A stretch of 35,271 bases of DNA from Pseudomonadota bacterium (GCA_021846225.1 JAJZCG010000022.1:1-35271), one strand, 5' to 3'. Shown: positions 8,092-16,936, numbered from the stretch's first letter. Made by a program: numbers and translations. Notes: generated by a model from the letters alone, not told the origin.

Positions 8092-9408
8092 ATGGCACTT
8101 ACGGCGAAAGACTCCGATCCCACCCCGTTTGATCCACCGTTGCGCGGCGATCCCATCACGGGTGAACGCTATTACTCAGCGCGCTGGGCCGATGCGGAGT
8201 GGAACAAACTCTGGACCCGGGTGTGGCATGTTGGCGGCATGGCGGCTGACCTGCTCGATCCCGGTGATTTCCTGACCCACAACATCGGCCGCGAATCAGT
8301 GGTGATGCTGCGCCAGACGGACGGATCAATCCGCGCCTTCTACAATGCCTGCCTGCACCGCGGCTACCGCCTGGCCTGGACCGAGGTTGGCGGCGCGCCG
8401 CAGCTCGTATGCGGCTATCACGGCTGGCGCTACAACCCCGATGGCATGCTGGCCCATGTGCAGGACCCGGACGATTTCCCCGGCGGCTCGCCCTGCGGCA
8501 AGCATCGCCTCACGGAAATCGCCTGCGAGGTCTGGGGCGGGCTCGTCTGGTTCAACATGGACCGCACCGGCCCCAGCCTGCGCGAATGGCTGGGCGAACA
8601 TGTCGCGAACCATCTGGCGCAATGGCAGATGGATAAAATGACCCGCGTCTACGCGGTCTCCTCCAACGTGCCCTGCAACTGGAAGATCGTCCGCGACAAT
8701 TTCAACGAGAGCTACCACCTGCCCACCCTGCACCCGCAAATCTCGACCGTCATCAACGATGACCATACCGACTGCGTTTTCCGCATCCACGCGGATACCG
8801 GCCATAACATGATGCGCATGAAGGGGCTGCAACCCTCCGCGCGCTACGCGCACTGCCACAAGCTGGACGCCCCGCTGGCGCAGGCGCTGGAATACTGGGG
8901 GCTGGACCCAGCGCCTTTCGCCAACAACGCCATGGCCGTGCGCGCGGCGATCATCGCGCGCAAGCGCGCGCTGGGCGCGCAAATGGGCTATGCGCATTAC
9001 GCGGCGATGGATGATGAGGAAATCGTCGATTATTTCCACTTCACCCTTTGGCCCAACACCACCTTCACCATGTGGCCCGACGGCGTGCAGATCCTGCGCT
9101 CCGAGCCGGACCCCAAAGACCCCGAGCGCTGCATCTTCGACCATTGGTTCATGGCGCACCAGATCGGCGGCAGCGATGTGGTCATCGGCCCCAACGGTCC
9201 CACCCCGTTTCAGGCGATGGACCGCGAACACATCGTCTTTGGCGAAAAAACCCTGGGCCAGGTCGCGGATCAGGACCTCTCGGTCGCCATCGGCCAGCAG
9301 CTCGGGCTGCATTCGCGCGGCTTCCGCGGCGGCATTCTCGCCAAGCAGGAGAAGCGCATCCAGGCCTTCCATGAACGCCTCAACGATGCCTGCGGCATTC
9401 ACGACTGA
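8092..9408 (+). CDS. Rieske non-heme iron oxygenase, alpha subunit
   Basis: A 438-residue ring-hydroxylating-type oxygenase. The N-terminal Rieske domain has Cys87-x-His89 (CLHRGYRL) and Cys107-x2-His110 (CGYHGW). The catalytic domain has NWKIVRDNFNESYHLPTLHP, which supplies iron ligands His209 and His214, with the third ligand probably the Asp in the late ADQDLS region. The position that bridges Rieske and iron sites in naphthalene dioxygenase (Asp) is Glu206 here, as in the carnitine monooxygenase (CntA) branch. Such enzymes hydroxylate or demethylate with O2 and electrons from a reductase. No beta subunit or reductase is adjacent. GGGAGGG lies 8 nt upstream. It is first in an operon with the SnoaL-like and KstD-like genes and divergent from TetR. 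Confidence 0.9.
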   Translation: MALTAKDSDPTPFDPPLRGDPITGERYYSARWADAEWNKLWTRVWHVGGMAADLLDPGDFLTHNIGRESVVMLRQTDGSIRAFYNACLHRGYRLAWTEVGGAPQLVCGYHGWRYNPDGMLAHVQDPDDFPGGSPCGKHRLTEIACEVWGGLVWFNMDRTGPSLREWLGEHVANHLAQWQMDKMTRVYAVSSNVPCNWKIVRDNFNESYHLPTLHPQISTVINDDHTDCVFRIHADTGHNMMRMKGLQPSARYAHCHKLDAPLAQALEYWGLDPAPFANNAMAVRAAIIARKRALGAQMGYAHYAAMDDEEIVDYFHFTLWPNTTFTMWPDGVQILRSEPDPKDPERCIFDHWFMAHQIGGSDVVIGPNGPTPFQAMDREHIVFGEKTLGQVADQDLSVAIGQQLGLHSRGFRGGILAKQEKRIQAFHERLNDACGIHD

Positions 9409-9449
9409 ACAAACCCCCTCCGGGCAAAATTTTGCAAAATGGAACAAAC

Positions 9450-9884
9450 ATGATGTTTACAGGACCAATCGAGGACCGGCTGGCCATTCGTGAGCTGGTC
9501 GAAACCTATGGCGACGCCGTGACGCGCGCCGATCAGCAGGCGTGGGAGCAGAACTGGACCGAGGATGCGGTGTGGACTCTCAACCTCCCCGGACTGGAAA
9601 AAGTGGAGGGGCGCAAAGCCATCGTCGCACTTTGGGTCCAGGCCATGGCGGGTTACGAGTTCGTGCTCATGAGCTCCTCCCCCGGCGCGATCCAGGTGGA
9701 GGGAAACCACGCGACCGGCCGGTTTTATACCAGCGAGGTCGCCCGCGCCAAGGACGGCACAACCCAGCGGGTCTCCGGCCGGTATGAGGATGAGTACGTA
9801 AAGCGGGAAGGCCGCTGGTACATCCACCGGCGCACCTTCAAGATGCTGCATACCCAGGACGTGACGGAGAAAACCGGCGCCTGA
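9450..9884 (+). CDS. SnoaL-like (NTF2-fold) protein
   Basis: A 144-residue small cone-shaped NTF2-fold protein, SnoaL-like. The N-terminal IEDRLAIRELVETYGDAVTR helix, then WTEDAVWTLNLPG, the central HATGRFYTSE and the end GRWYIHRRTFKML are typical of this family. Members are cyclases, ketosteroid-isomerase-like enzymes, lyases or small subunits of Rieske oxygenases. With an oxygenase alpha subunit upstream, a role as a small subunit or an isomerase for its product is plausible. Tandem ATGs occur at 9450 and 9453, with GGAACAAAC upstream. It is 41 bp after the oxygenase, so it is cotranscribed. Confidence 0.8.
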   Translation: MMFTGPIEDRLAIRELVETYGDAVTRADQQAWEQNWTEDAVWTLNLPGLEKVEGRKAIVALWVQAMAGYEFVLMSSSPGAIQVEGNHATGRFYTSEVARAKDGTTQRVSGRYEDEYVKREGRWYIHRRTFKMLHTQDVTEKTGA

Positions 9885-10050
9885 ATGCCAGCGCGCCGCT
9901 GCGAAGCCTCCGAGCGGGCGGCTCCACCTAGCATATGTGCGAGTAGCTGCCGCTCGCGGCTGAAAACTACAATCAACCCAACCACATGAGCACGCGGCGC
10001 TGTTAACCGCCCGTTGCGCCAGCAAGAACGCATGACCAGGGAGATGGACG

Positions 10051-11697
10051 ATGACTGAGGAGTTCAAATGGGACCTGGAGGCTGACGTTGCCGTTCTGGG
10101 CTCCGGCGGCGCGGCCCTAACAGCGGCGATCTCAGCCCATGATTTCGGCGCCAAGGATGTCGTCATCCTGGAAAAATCCGGCATGGTTGGCGGGACAACC
10201 GCGATGTCCGGCGGCATGCTCTGGATTCCCAACAACCATTATCAGCGCGAAGCCGGGATCGAGGAGTCCGACGACGACATCATCGCCTACCTCGAAGCCC
10301 TTGCGCCCGGCGGGCTGGACCCCGAAACCCTCGGCGCGTTCATGGAAAGCGGCCCGGAGATGATCCGCTATTTCACGGACAAAACCCCCGTGCGCTTCCA
10401 TGCCTACGCTGACTTCCCCGATTATCAGCCCTACCTGCCGGGCGCCAAGGCCGATGGCGGGCGCTCGCTGGACAACGAAGCCTTCTCCTTCGAGCGGCTC
10501 GGAAAATGGGCGAGCCGGGTGAACCCCTCCAAAATGGCCTACCCGCTGCGCGGCAGCCTGATGGAGGCGATCAACGGCACGCTGGATGAAGCCTCCCTCG
10601 CCGAGCGCGAAAAGCACGATTACCGGGGGTTGGGACAAGCCCTAACCGGCTCCCTGCTCAGGGCCGTGCTGGATCGCAACATCCCGGTTGAATTCGAAAA
10701 ACGCGCGCGCAAGCTGGTGAAGGACGGCGAGCGGGTCATCGGCGTCATCGCCGAAGATGCCAATGGCCGCGAATTTCGCGTGCGCGCCCGCCGCGGCGTG
10801 GTCATCGCCACCGGCGGGTTCGAGTGGAACGAGGCGCTGGTCAAAACCTTCCTGCGCGGGCCGCTGACCGGGCCGGTGAGCGTGCCCGAGAACGAGGGCG
10901 ACGGCCTGCTGATGGCGATCGAGGCCGGGGCGCAGCTGGGCAACATGCAAAACGCCTTCTGGCAGCAGAGCGTGCTCGAATTCAAGCCGCAGCACCGCAA
11001 CGCCAAACCCAACTACATGCTGGGCTCGGACGAACGGGCCCGCCCCGGCGCCATCCTGGTCAACCGCGCGGGCAAGCGCTTCGTGAACGAGGCGGCCAAT
11101 TACAACGCCATGGGCAAGGCGCTGCACGCCTTCGACGCCGGGCTCCATACCTACGCCAACCTGCCCTACTGGCTGATCATCGATCAGCGCTACAAGGACA
11201 AATACCCAACCTTCACCTCGCCGCCGGGCTCTCCCATCCCGCCCTATATGATGCAGGCCGCTACGCTGGAGGAGCTGGCCGCGACGGCGGGGATCGACGG
11301 CGAAGGGCTGAAGGCCACCGTGGCGCGGTTCAACGGCATGGTCCGCAATGGCCATGACGACGACTTCAACCGTGGCGATAATACTTACGACAATTTTTAC
11401 ATGTGGGGCGATCCCGCCTTCGAGCCCCCGTATCGCACCCTGGGGGTGATCGGCCAGGCCCCCTATTACGCCGTCAAGATGGAATCCGGCGCTTTGGGCA
11501 CTTGCGGCGGGCCAAAGACCAACGGCGACGCCCAGGTGCTGGATTGGCGCGGCAAACCGATCCCAGGCCTCTACGCGGCGGGCAACGCCATGGCCGCGGT
11601 GCTGGGCGAAGCCTACGGCGGCGCCGGCGGCACGCTGGGCCCAGGCATGACCTTCGGCTACATCGCCGGGCGCCACCTCGGAACCCATATGCCATAA
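10051..11697 (+). CDS. FAD-binding dehydrogenase of the KstD/fumarate reductase family
   Basis: A 548-residue flavoprotein. The N-terminal FAD motif is DVAVLGSGGAALTAAISAHD, with LEKSGMVGGTTAMSGGMLWI following, the GGT/S-x-SGG pattern of 3-ketosteroid 1-dehydrogenases. VVIATGGFEWN and GDGLLMAIEAGAQLG come next, and the C-terminal block runs APYYAVKMESGALGTCGG, GLYAAGNAMAAVLGEAYGGA, GGTLGPGMTFGYIAGRH. The tyrosine in PYYAVKM aligns by eye with the catalytic tyrosine of KstD. The family includes KstD, KstD-like Delta4-dehydrogenases and fumarate/urocanate reductases; a dehydrogenase acting on a cyclic enone is the best guess. GGGAGATGG lies upstream of the ATG. It is 166 bp after the SnoaL gene; the gap contains only short GC-rich hairpins. 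Confidence 0.85.
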   Translation: MTEEFKWDLEADVAVLGSGGAALTAAISAHDFGAKDVVILEKSGMVGGTTAMSGGMLWIPNNHYQREAGIEESDDDIIAYLEALAPGGLDPETLGAFMESGPEMIRYFTDKTPVRFHAYADFPDYQPYLPGAKADGGRSLDNEAFSFERLGKWASRVNPSKMAYPLRGSLMEAINGTLDEASLAEREKHDYRGLGQALTGSLLRAVLDRNIPVEFEKRARKLVKDGERVIGVIAEDANGREFRVRARRGVVIATGGFEWNEALVKTFLRGPLTGPVSVPENEGDGLLMAIEAGAQLGNMQNAFWQQSVLEFKPQHRNAKPNYMLGSDERARPGAILVNRAGKRFVNEAANYNAMGKALHAFDAGLHTYANLPYWLIIDQRYKDKYPTFTSPPGSPIPPYMMQAATLEELAATAGIDGEGLKATVARFNGMVRNGHDDDFNRGDNTYDNFYMWGDPAFEPPYRTLGVIGQAPYYAVKMESGALGTCGGPKTNGDAQVLDWRGKPIPGLYAAGNAMAAVLGEAYGGAGGTLGPGMTFGYIAGRHLGTHMP

Positions 11698-11860
11698 GTT
11701 TTTGATTCCTCCGGCAAATGGATGTGCCCCCGATTTGCGGGTGCCGCGAACGCCCTCGCCACCAACGCCCCGGAGCGTGGAATCATACGGCCAAGCCCAA
11801 CGCCCCCTTACTGGAACAGCCATTTTCCCATAATGCCCGGCGCCGCCATTAAGCACTTTT

Positions 11861-11877
11861 TAACAGTAAAACTGTTA
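11861..11877. promoter_or_regulatory. 7-3-7 palindrome upstream of the GGDEF-EAL gene
   Basis: A perfect inverted repeat, TAACAGT-AAA-ACTGTTA. It lies 37 bp before the preferred start of the GGDEF-EAL gene and has the shape of a repressor operator. It overlaps the place where a ribosome site for the earlier ATG (11882) would have to be, which argues for the later start. Confidence 0.35.
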
Positions 11878-11914
11878 CTTTATGTTTTGGCGGTTAAGGA
11901 CTTGGAAACAGGCT

Positions 11915-13987
11915 ATGGCAGGGTTGAAACGCAAGGCACCTTTGACTGACGCCGGAGTCGTTGAAGCGCTCATCAGGCGGGATCAGCTTGCCTCCATCCG
12001 CCGTGCGACGCTAGTCTCCCTGCCGGTAAGCACCATAATCGGGGGCGTGATCGTAGCCATGGCGAACCGCTATGGGCATGACACCCTGGGCTGGGCATGG
12101 TTTGCGGCCATCCTAATTATCAATATTATTAGGACGTCACTGTGCCTCACACCTTTGCCGCCGCTGGCCGGTGAAAAGAGCACTGCGAGGCGCTTCCCCG
12201 CCTTGGCGCGCCTGCCGGTGGAAAAATATCTGTATTTTTTCTGGACCAGCAGCCTCATCTCCGGACTGTTATGGTCGCTTATCTTCCTGCTCTGCAACGG
12301 TTACACATCCCCCCAGGCGACGTTTTATCTCACCGTTGTTTGCGGAATGACCGCAGGGGCGGTGACGACGGGCGTAGCCTACGCCATTGTGCCAATCAGC
12401 TTCTTCATGCCCGTGTTGCTCTCGGTTGCCGGCTGCCTGCTTTACGCGGGTGGTTTCGATAACAACGCCCTGGCGGCCACGGTGCTGCTATATCTGCTCA
12501 TGATAACCTCGATATCGCGGCAAAGTGAGGCCAGCTTCCGCACCGCGAGCCGGTTGAAGAATGAGGCTGACGCCATGGCGCAGTCCCTGAAAACGGCGCA
12601 TGAAAATTCCGTCCTCATTGCCGAGCAGATGCGCTATCGGGCCACGCATGATGAACTGACCGGTCTTTTCAATCGTACTGGCTTTATCCAGCAAGTAGAA
12701 CAATGCACTCCCAACGGGCGTGACACGTTCTGCATGATGCTGCTGGATCTTGACGGTTTCAAAATGGTTAACGACGGCTTCGGACACGCCACCGGTGACA
12801 GGGTTCTGAGTGAAGTCGCGCACCGCTTGCGCGAGGTTCTGGACGGAAGGTTTAGCGTCGCGCGCATTGGCGGCGATGAATTCGCGGTTTTTTATGTGCA
12901 ACAGACATCCGATGAACTGCCCGATGCGCTGGCCACAAAACTGATCACCGCGATCGGGGCTCCCTATCTCACGTTTGATTCCGGGCGGCTGGGTGTCAGT
13001 ATCGGCATCTATCAATCTCAGGACATGAATATCGCTGAAATGCTGACCAGGGCGGATGAAGCATTATACGCCGCCAAATCCGGCGGCCGCAATCGTTACC
13101 ACATGTTCGATGCACCCCTGCTTGCCCGTCTGTCCATGAAACGCGATGTCGAGCGTGATTTACAGCGCGCCTTGGCTGAAAAAAAGCTGGAAGTCTGGTA
13201 CCAGCCGGTGTTTAGCAACGATGGTAAAAATATCATCAATTACGAAGCGCTGCTGCGGTGGAAGCATCATAAACACGGCTGGATATCACCTGCGGATCTG
13301 GTCTTAACGGCCGCCATGGCGGGGCTTTCCGAACAGCTGATGCGCTTCATCTTCGGCGAAATCTGCGGCATGATTCAAACTTTGATCAGCCTCAATTTGG
13401 ACCATATCTTTGTGGCCATGAACATGTCGCCGCGCGATGCGTCCTGTCTCCCGATAGATGAATGCGTGCTGAAAGGATTGAAGGCCCTCAACTTGCCAAC
13501 CCACATGCTGGAAATCGAAGTCACTGAAGAGACCGCGATGGATACCATCGCCGTTCAGGACAAGATAAATCGTTTATCCGAGGCCGGCGTGCGCATCGCC
13601 GTGGATGATTTCGGCGCGGGCTACTCATCCTTGTCATCCCTACGGAAGTTGAATGTCAACAGGATCAAAATTGACCGTTGTTTCATCACGGGCGTCACAG
13701 AATCGGCCAACGACCAGATACTGGTGAAAACGATCCTGAAACTGGGTCAAGCACTTGGCCTCGAGGTCGTGGCCGAAGGCGTTGAAACTGCCGAAGCTCT
13801 GCATCTGCTAAGCGATTTTGGCTGCGAACTCATACAGGGGTATCATCTTGGCTACCCGGCCCCGAAGCAAGAAATCATCACCAGACTCAAGAAACTGGAA
13901 GCACAAAAAAAACGCGCATTGGAGTTCCCCGGAAAAATAGAAAACGAATTCATTTTACGCTGCCAGCACGAGAGCGCCCCTCTCTAA
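11915..13987 (+). CDS. Membrane GGDEF-EAL cyclic di-GMP enzyme
   Basis: A 690-residue protein. The N-terminal 210 residues have about five to seven hydrophobic spans, then a short coiled stretch and MRYRATHDELTGLFNRTGFI, which opens the GGDEF domain. RIGGDEF (residues 319-323) is intact, so diguanylate cyclase activity is possible. There is no RxxD inhibition site five residues upstream (the position reads DGRF). The EAL domain starts with EALLRW (residue 444); ITE-like IEVTEE, VDDFGAGYSS, RIKIDRCFI, VAEGVETAE and QGYHLGYP are all present, so phosphodiesterase residues look complete. It would make or hydrolyse c-di-GMP at the inner membrane. ATG 11915 has GGAA at a good distance; ATG 11882 has none. 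GC content is lower than the neighbouring catabolic genes. Confidence 0.88.
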   Translation: MAGLKRKAPLTDAGVVEALIRRDQLASIRRATLVSLPVSTIIGGVIVAMANRYGHDTLGWAWFAAILIINIIRTSLCLTPLPPLAGEKSTARRFPALARLPVEKYLYFFWTSSLISGLLWSLIFLLCNGYTSPQATFYLTVVCGMTAGAVTTGVAYAIVPISFFMPVLLSVAGCLLYAGGFDNNALAATVLLYLLMITSISRQSEASFRTASRLKNEADAMAQSLKTAHENSVLIAEQMRYRATHDELTGLFNRTGFIQQVEQCTPNGRDTFCMMLLDLDGFKMVNDGFGHATGDRVLSEVAHRLREVLDGRFSVARIGGDEFAVFYVQQTSDELPDALATKLITAIGAPYLTFDSGRLGVSIGIYQSQDMNIAEMLTRADEALYAAKSGGRNRYHMFDAPLLARLSMKRDVERDLQRALAEKKLEVWYQPVFSNDGKNIINYEALLRWKHHKHGWISPADLVLTAAMAGLSEQLMRFIFGEICGMIQTLISLNLDHIFVAMNMSPRDASCLPIDECVLKGLKALNLPTHMLEIEVTEETAMDTIAVQDKINRLSEAGVRIAVDDFGAGYSSLSSLRKLNVNRIKIDRCFITGVTESANDQILVKTILKLGQALGLEVVAEGVETAEALHLLSDFGCELIQGYHLGYPAPKQEIITRLKKLEAQKKRALEFPGKIENEFILRCQHESAPL

Positions 13988-14000
13988 TTTTATGCCCTTG

Positions 14001-14017
14001 GCGTTAAAGATTAACGC
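14001..14017. repeat. 7-3-7 inverted repeat after the GGDEF-EAL gene
   Basis: A perfect inverted repeat, GCGTTAA-AGA-TTAACGC, 14 bp after the GGDEF-EAL stop. It lacks a T-run, so it is either a protein-binding site or a weak terminator stem. Its size matches the palindrome at 11861 but the sequence differs. Confidence 0.35.
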
Positions 14018-14131
14018 ATGCCCAGTCTCTGGTTCAGATCGAGCTCATTCGAGCAGGGTCATGGGCGATGAAATTCCGGGACCGATTCGCTGCCGGTTGA
14101 GGGTGGCGAAATCCTTCTTGGTTGGGTTGAA

Positions 14132-14158
14132 GCCCGGCGCGCGACCCGGCTGTTTTTA
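14132..14158 (+). terminator. Possible intrinsic terminator between convergent genes
   Basis: An imperfect GC-rich stem (AGCCCGG / CCCGGCT, one mismatch, 7-nt loop) followed by GTTTTT. It lies where transcription from the GGDEF-EAL gene meets the convergent sugar operon. The T-run touches the last codon of the kinase gene. Confidence 0.35.
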
Positions 14159-15091
14159 TGGCGCCGTGCGGCCGGGAGCAAATGATTGGAGCAGGCGCAC
14201 GGTGGCGGCGCTGGTGAGGGCGTGGCGCTGCGCTTCGGGCGTGGAAACCAGAACCGCGGCGGCCGCGTTCGCATAAATAGCCGCTTTCTCCAGGGTTTCG
14301 CCTTTCACGAGCCGGGCCGCCAGCGCACCGGCGAAGGCATCGCCCGCGCCATGGGTGCTGATGAGCGCAACAGCATGGGAGCCGATGGTGGCGCTGATGC
14401 CAGGCGCGCTCAGCGCGAGGCCATGGCCGCCCGCGGTGACGATGACCGAAGGGACGAGGCGGGTGAGTGATTCAGCCGCTCGGGCCGCATCCGGCAGGTC
14501 TGCCACGGTGCCGCCGCCCAGCATCTGTGCTTCGAGCGCGTTGACGATCAGGATGTCAACCAGTTCGAGCAACGCCGCCGTCATCTCGCGCACGGGCGCG
14601 GCGTTGATCATCACGCGGGCCCCACGGCTGCGTGCCGCGCGCGCCGCAGCCAGATTGGCCGCCTCCGGAATTTCATTTTGCAGCACCAAAAGCCCGCCGG
14701 GGGCAAGTTCCTGCGTTGCGGCTTCAATATCCGCCACCTGCACCAGCGCATTGCTGCCTGTCACAATAACGGCGGCATAGTCGCCTCCGGCATCGCTGAG
14801 AGCGACGCTCATGCCTGAGCCGCTCTCGCCGCGGCGGATAAAGCGCGTGTCCACACCGGCGGCGGCGAGATGTGCTTCCAACCGGCCGCCGAATTCATCA
14901 TCGCCGATGCAGCCCACCATGGCCGTCGCCGCGCCGTGGCGTGCCGCCTCCACAGCTTGATTCCCACCTTTTCCACCACATTTCGTCATCCACCCGGTGC
15001 CCGCAAGTGTCTCGCCTATCTGCGGCAGGCGGGGGCCTGCGACCAGAATGTCAAAATGCAGGCTGCCTGCGACCAATATTTCGATGCTCAT
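14156..15091 (-). CDS. Ribokinase-like PfkB sugar kinase
   Basis: A 311-residue PfkB-family kinase. The N-terminal sugar-binding block GGKGGNQAVEAARHG is ribokinase-like. NALEA (compare NETE), VTAGGHG and STHGAGDAFAGALAARL follow, the last holding the catalytic Asp and anion hole; the usual leading Asp-Thr of this motif is Ser-Thr. It would phosphorylate the ketose or pentose imported by the operon at the terminal hydroxyl using ATP. It is the last gene of the six-gene operon, 6 bp after the RpiR gene. Substrate specificity cannot be read from the sequence; ribose, ribulose, allulose or tagatose are all conceivable. Confidence 0.85.
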   Translation of the reverse strand: MSIEILVAGSLHFDILVAGPRLPQIGETLAGTGWMTKCGGKGGNQAVEAARHGAATAMVGCIGDDEFGGRLEAHLAAAGVDTRFIRRGESGSGMSVALSDAGGDYAAVIVTGSNALVQVADIEAATQELAPGGLLVLQNEIPEAANLAAARAARSRGARVMINAAPVREMTAALLELVDILIVNALEAQMLGGGTVADLPDAARAAESLTRLVPSVIVTAGGHGLALSAPGISATIGSHAVALISTHGAGDAFAGALAARLVKGETLEKAAIYANAAAAVLVSTPEAQRHALTSAATVRLLQSFAPGRTAP

Positions 15092-15097
15092 AAGCGC

Positions 15098-15961
15098 TTA
15101 CCGGACCCGTTGCGCGGCAACCGCCGCTGATGTTCGTTCGAGATTTCGCTCGGCGCGCTCGTAATCCTTGGCCGCAATGGCCGCGAACAGCGCATCCATC
15201 ACGGTGAGCTGCGCAACCCGCGCGGCCGCATTTTCACCCAGCAGCGGCGAGCCGCGCGCGGTGGAGCACAACACGAGATCCGCGCATTCAACTAACGGCG
15301 AGTGCGTATAGTTGGTGATGGCGATGGTGGTGGCGCCTCTGCGGCGCGCTTCCCGCACGGCGTCTATCACGATGCTCGTCCGCCCGGAATGAGAAAAAAC
15401 CAAGGCAATATCACCCGTTTCGAGGAGCGATGCGGACATCAGCATCATATGCGCGTCATCATAGACCGTGCTGCGCAAACCGATGCGGAGGAATTTATGT
15501 GCAACGTCACGCGCGACCTGAGCCGAACCGCCGATGCCGTACAAATCCCGGCGTGGAGCCGCCGATATGGCGTCGACGATTTTCGCGAAAACCTCCGGAT
15601 CGATAATCGCCAACGTCTCCTGCAACGCCTGGATGGCGGTGTTGAAGACCTTGCGCATGATATCTGCCTGGGTATCCTCGAGCGCGATCTCCTTGTGCAG
15701 GGCGGCGCTGGGTTGCGCATTATAGCTGCTCATCTGTTTGCGGAAATCACGAAAGCCGGTGAAGCCAAGTTTTTTAGCGGTTTTCACCACCATGGCTTCA
15801 GAGACGCTGGCCTGTTCCGCGACATAGCTGAGAGCGGTGGCCGCGTTGAATCCTTCCTCGAAGGCGACGTTGAGAATGCGGCTCTCAAGCGGTGTGAGCA
15901 TCGGGCGCAGCAGGCGCAAGCGGGCGCCGACAGTCGAGGGCTCAGACACAGACTCGTTCAT
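15098..15961 (-). CDS. RpiR/MurR-family transcriptional regulator
   Basis: A 287-residue regulator with an N-terminal HTH_6 domain (LTPLESRILNVAFEEGFNAA, then TALSYVAEQASVSEAMVVK and LGFTGFRDFRKQ) and a C-terminal SIS domain (LYGIGGSAQVARDVAHKFLR, DIALVFSHSGRTSIVIDAVR, GATTIAITN). The SIS domain of this family binds phosphosugars. It is encoded inside the sugar operon, overlapping the permease by 4 bp, so it is likely a repressor or activator of its own operon responding to a pathway sugar phosphate. The inverted repeat over the operon promoter (20581-20608) is its best candidate site. Confidence 0.88.
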   Translation of the reverse strand: MNESVSEPSTVGARLRLLRPMLTPLESRILNVAFEEGFNAATALSYVAEQASVSEAMVVKTAKKLGFTGFRDFRKQMSSYNAQPSAALHKEIALEDTQADIMRKVFNTAIQALQETLAIIDPEVFAKIVDAISAAPRRDLYGIGGSAQVARDVAHKFLRIGLRSTVYDDAHMMLMSASLLETGDIALVFSHSGRTSIVIDAVREARRRGATTIAITNYTHSPLVECADLVLCSTARGSPLLGENAAARVAQLTVMDALFAAIAAKDYERAERNLERTSAAVAAQRVR

Positions 15962-16911
15962 GCACGCCCGCGGGTGAAACGGTCGACCAGCATGGCGGCG
16001 ATGATGATGATACCTGTCGCCAACAGTTGATAAAAAGCCTGGACGTTCATCAATATGAGGCCGTTGCTCATTGCCCCGAGCACCAGCGCCCCGAGCAGGG
16101 TGCCGATGATACTGCCTTTGCCGCCCATAAGCGAGGCCCCGCCGATGGCCGACGCGGCGATGGCGTTAAGCTCCCAGAGGTTGCCCAGCACCGGCTCGGC
16201 GGCGCCAAGACGCCCGACCAGGATGATCCCCGCGATGAACGCCAGCGCGCCCGAGGCCATATAGGTGGTAATCTTGGTCCGCGCGATCGGCACACCGGCC
16301 ACGCGCGCGGCCTCCTCATTTCCGCCGGCCGCCAGAATATACTCGCCGATCGGCGCTTTGCGCAGCACCAGCCAGACGATGGCGGAAAGCACGATCACAA
16401 TGACAACAGGCACCGGCAGTATGCCAATGCTGGCGTTAAAAATGTTGGAGAAATTTCCAGGCAGGTTAAGGATTGGGTTGCCGCCGGTGACAATCAGCGC
16501 CAGCGCGCGATACAGGCTGAGCGTGCCCAGCGTGACGATAAAGGGCTGCAATCCCGCATATGAAATCAGGGCGCCGTTGATGTAACCGCAGGCCAACCCG
16601 ATGCCAAGCCCCGCCAGCAGCGCCAGGCCCAGCGGAACGCCCGCGGCCATCATCATCGCGGTGAGCACCGCCGAAAGCGCGGCGCTGGCACCCACCGAGA
16701 GATCTATCCCACCACCGATGATCACGAGGGTCATGCCGATGGCGACGCAGGCGTTGATGCTCGATTGCTGCAAGATGTTGATGAGATTGTGCAGTGTCAA
16801 AAAGTCTGGGGCCAGCACGGCGAAGAGACCCGAGATGGCAAGCAGGCCGAAGAGGGTTCCTGCATCGCGCAGGTTGAAGGCCACGAGGCGGCGGCGTTTT
16901 TGTTCAGTCAT
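15958..16911 (-). CDS. ABC sugar transporter permease (RbsC-like)
   Basis: A 317-residue inner-membrane permease of the CUT2 family. It has about nine to ten hydrophobic spans and the family phrases LINILQQSSINACVAIGMTL, GGGIDLSVGAS and GNEEAARVAGVPIARTKITT (EAA loop). It pairs with the double ATPase upstream and the periplasmic binding protein. I chose ATG 16911, which has AAGGA 9 nt upstream; an earlier in-frame start at 16974 would overlap the ATPase gene. The gene overlaps the RpiR gene by 4 bp. Confidence 0.9.
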   Translation of the reverse strand: MTEQKRRRLVAFNLRDAGTLFGLLAISGLFAVLAPDFLTLHNLINILQQSSINACVAIGMTLVIIGGGIDLSVGASAALSAVLTAMMMAAGVPLGLALLAGLGIGLACGYINGALISYAGLQPFIVTLGTLSLYRALALIVTGGNPILNLPGNFSNIFNASIGILPVPVVIVIVLSAIVWLVLRKAPIGEYILAAGGNEEAARVAGVPIARTKITTYMASGALAFIAGIILVGRLGAAEPVLGNLWELNAIAASAIGGASLMGGKGSIIGTLLGALVLGAMSNGLILMNVQAFYQLLATGIIIIAAMLVDRFTRGRA

Positions 16912-16936
16912 GTGGAGCGTTCCTTGGGTCACCATT

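Noticed and set aside
10642-11856. 404-residue minus-strand frame
   Set aside because: Antisense to the KstD-like gene, with low-complexity Ala/Gly/His composition and no motif.
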